From assembly GCA_018903185.1 (NCBI GenBank), contig JAHIQV010000424.1, positions 1 to 7,697 of the forward strand: a DNA stretch of 7,697 nucleotides. Direction: 5' to 3'. Position 1 is the first letter of the stretch. Each line of letters begins with the position of its first letter. Source of the DNA: Gammaproteobacteria bacterium. GTDB taxonomy: Bacteria; Pseudomonadota; Gammaproteobacteria; Burkholderiales; Burkholderiaceae_C. The position numbers and the translations under genes were made by a program. Shown here piece after piece: positions 6,329-7,697 of this stretch. Below the pieces are notes generated by a model that worked only from the letters and a program-made list of their open reading frames with translations, had not been told where the DNA came from and ran no database searches.

Positions 6329-6334
6329 AGGAGG
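6329..6334 (+). promoter_or_regulatory. Perfect Shine-Dalgarno AGGAGG that sets a TTG start
   Basis: AGGAGG is followed after nine bases by TTG at 6344-6346. The upstream in-frame ATG at 6308 has no ribosome binding site and would add 12 residues (MAYADELRRKAP) ahead of the family N-terminus. This site therefore favours initiation at TTG 6344. Confidence 0.8.
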
Positions 6335-6343
6335 AAGGCGCCT

Positions 6344-7594
6344 TTGAAATACCTGTTCATCCACCAGAACTTTCCTGGCCAGTTCCGTCACCTGGCGCCT
6401 GCGCTGGCCGCGCAACGAGGCAACCAGGTCGTGGCGCTGATGGTGCAACCCAAGGGCGCGCCGCAGACCTGGCGCGGGGTGCGGGTGCTGCCCTACCCGC
6501 TTCAGGGTGCCAACACGCCGGGGCTGCACCCCTGGCTGGTGGACATCGAAACCAAGACCCTGCGGGCGACCGCGTGCTGGCAAGCGGCGCGCTCGTTGCG
6601 GGATCAGGGCTTTGTGCCCGACGTGATCGTCGGACACCCGGGCTGGGGTGAGCCACTGTTTGTCAAACAGGTCTGGCCCAAGGCCCGCCTCGGCATGTAC
6701 GCGGAGTTCTTCTACCAGATCCAGGGCGCCGACGTGGGCTTTGACCCCGAGTTCGCGCCGCCGGATCCGGAGGCCGATGCCTGCCGCCTGCAGATGAAGA
6801 ACCTCAACCACCTGGCCCACCTGGACCAGGCGGATGGCGTTTTGAGTCCGACCCACTGGCAGGCCAGCACTTTCCCCCCCGCTTGGCGCGACCGCATCTG
6901 TGTGGCGCACGACGGCATTGACACCGACGCGCTGTGCCCCGTCCCCGATGGGCGTTTTCCGCTGCCGGGCGGTTCGGGCGAGCTGACCCGGGACGACGAG
7001 GTGATCACCTATGTGGCCCGGAACCTGGAGCCCTACCGCGGCTTTCATGTGTTCATGCGGGCCTTGCCTGACTTGTTGCGTGAGCGGCCGAAGGCACAGT
7101 TGCTGCTGGTGGGCGGCGAAGAAACGGGCTATGGGGCCGCTGCGCCTGCCGGGCGCACCTGGCGTGAGGTGTTCTGCAGCGAGGTGCAAGATCAGATCAG
7201 CGAAGCCGACTGGGCCCGGGTTCACTTCCTGGGACGTCTGGAGCGCGAGGCGTTCACCCGACTGTTGCAGGTGTCGCGGGTGCATGTGTACCTGAGCTAC
7301 CCTTTTGTGCTGAGCTGGAGCCTGCTGGAAGCCATGAGCGTGGGTGCCGCGATCGTGGCCAGCGACACCGCGCCGGTGCACGAGGTGATCGCGCCAGGTG
7401 AAACCGGGCAACTGGTTGATTTTTTCGATGGAACGGGGCTGGTTCGATCCATTGGCTCGCTGCTGGACGATGCCGCCGAACGCCTGCGGCTGGGAACCGC
7501 CGCGCGCGCCTTCGCGCGATCCCACTACGATCTCAGCCGCGTGTGCCTGCCACAACAGCTGGCCTGGGTGCACAGCCTGTCCGCCGGGCTCTGA
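6344..7594 (+). CDS. GT4-like glycosyltransferase (GT-B fold)
   Basis: Predicted cytoplasmic or membrane-associated sugar transferase of 416 residues; donor and acceptor are unknown. The N-terminal Rossmann half starts KYLFIHQNFPGQFRHLAPAL (2-21), a common opening in this GT4-like group. The C-terminal donor-binding half starts near residue 218, with VARNLEPYRGFHVFMRALPD and then AQLLLVGGEE. The usual E-x7-E motif is altered. The second Glu is present (Glu329 in YPFVLSWSLLEAMSVG), but Phe321 replaces the first. I recall the same YPFVLSWS form in related proteins, so this is probably a subfamily trait and not damage. It continues SDTAPVHEVI and GETGQLVDFFD. The TTG start is chosen because of AGGAGG upstream. 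It lies 53 bases after smpB on the same strand and may be read from that promoter. No other glycan gene is visible, so the pathway cannot be told. Confidence 0.9.
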   Translation: MKYLFIHQNFPGQFRHLAPALAAQRGNQVVALMVQPKGAPQTWRGVRVLPYPLQGANTPGLHPWLVDIETKTLRATACWQAARSLRDQGFVPDVIVGHPGWGEPLFVKQVWPKARLGMYAEFFYQIQGADVGFDPEFAPPDPEADACRLQMKNLNHLAHLDQADGVLSPTHWQASTFPPAWRDRICVAHDGIDTDALCPVPDGRFPLPGGSGELTRDDEVITYVARNLEPYRGFHVFMRALPDLLRERPKAQLLLVGGEETGYGAAAPAGRTWREVFCSEVQDQISEADWARVHFLGRLEREAFTRLLQVSRVHVYLSYPFVLSWSLLEAMSVGAAIVASDTAPVHEVIAPGETGQLVDFFDGTGLVRSIGSLLDDAAERLRLGTAARAFARSHYDLSRVCLPQQLAWVHSLSAGL

Positions 7595-7697
7595 CGATTC
7601 GACCGGGCGGCCGGCCGCGTCCGAGTCATGCCTCCGATCAGCTCAGTGACCGCAGCGGATGTGCGTGCACAGGCCAGGGACTGACGAAGAACGGCGC
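7595..7697. other. Window end; possible 3' end of a minus-strand gene
   Basis: No gene can be assigned securely. On the minus strand a frame open from the window edge (7697) runs to a TGA at 7640-7638 and would end PFFVSPWPVHAHPLRSLS. This could be the C-terminus of a gene convergent with the glycosyltransferase. A perfect 12-base palindrome, GCGGCCGGCCGC, lies at 7607-7618 between the two ends but has no T-run. Confidence 0.25.

Noticed and set aside
6305..7573. 422-codon minus-strand open frame
   Set aside because: It is antisense to the glycosyltransferase, which has clear family motifs and a strong Shine-Dalgarno. The opposite product has none.
6291..7610. The 10-base sequence GACCGGGCGG occurs at 6291-6300 and 7601-7610, flanking the glycosyltransferase like a target-site duplication
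   Set aside because: In 7.7 kb of GC-rich DNA many identical 10-mers are expected by chance. No inverted repeats or recombinase accompany these.
1..7697. CRISPR arrays, tRNA or rRNA genes, riboswitches, retron-like or defence genes
   Set aside because: I found no regularly spaced repeats of CRISPR size, no cloverleaf or rRNA sequence, and no protein motifs of known defence families.

Overview
The window looks like chromosome from a high-GC betaproteobacterium, most likely Burkholderiales and probably Comamonadaceae. This rests on protein character, strong GC bias at third codon positions (long spurious antisense frames run across guaA and guaB), and the gene order guaA-guaB / DUF4124 protein / rnfH-ratA / smpB, which I recall from that group. 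It is an inference, not a database match.

Layout. Bases 1-916 are the damaged end of a mobile region. They hold an IS256-family transposase remnant on the minus strand, with a one-base frameshift, its 5' end missing and its 3' end outside the window. It is joined directly to the first ~50 codons of a tyrosine-integrase-like gene, which carries an in-frame amber codon. A ~230-base non-coding stretch rich in short repeats then leads to the 3' end of guaA. Bases 917-4151 (minus strand) are guaB then guaA, the two enzymes that convert IMP to GMP, probably one operon. They are separated by a GC-rich intergenic hairpin. Bases 4325-4882 (plus) encode an exported DUF4124-type protein divergent from guaB. 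Bases 4923-5692 (minus) are ratA-rnfH, overlapping by 4 bases, and smpB (5796-6290, plus) is divergent from ratA. Bases 6344-7594 (plus) encode a GT4-like glycosyltransferase whose likely start is a TTG behind a perfect AGGAGG. The last ~100 bases contain no secure gene.

How the parts fit. guaB and guaA form the guanine-nucleotide branch of purine synthesis. smpB (trans-translation) next to ratA-rnfH is a conserved housekeeping arrangement also seen in Escherichia coli. The 3' end of guaA is an established integration site for genomic islands that carry tyrosine integrases. An integrase remnant ~230 bases downstream of the guaA stop therefore reads naturally as the scar of such an island. I see no complete new biological system. 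The least explained part is the repeat-rich stretch 690-935: a perfect 10-7-10 inverted repeat, extra copies of its core heptamer, a 10-base phased repeat, and a nested palindrome centred on the guaA stop codon.
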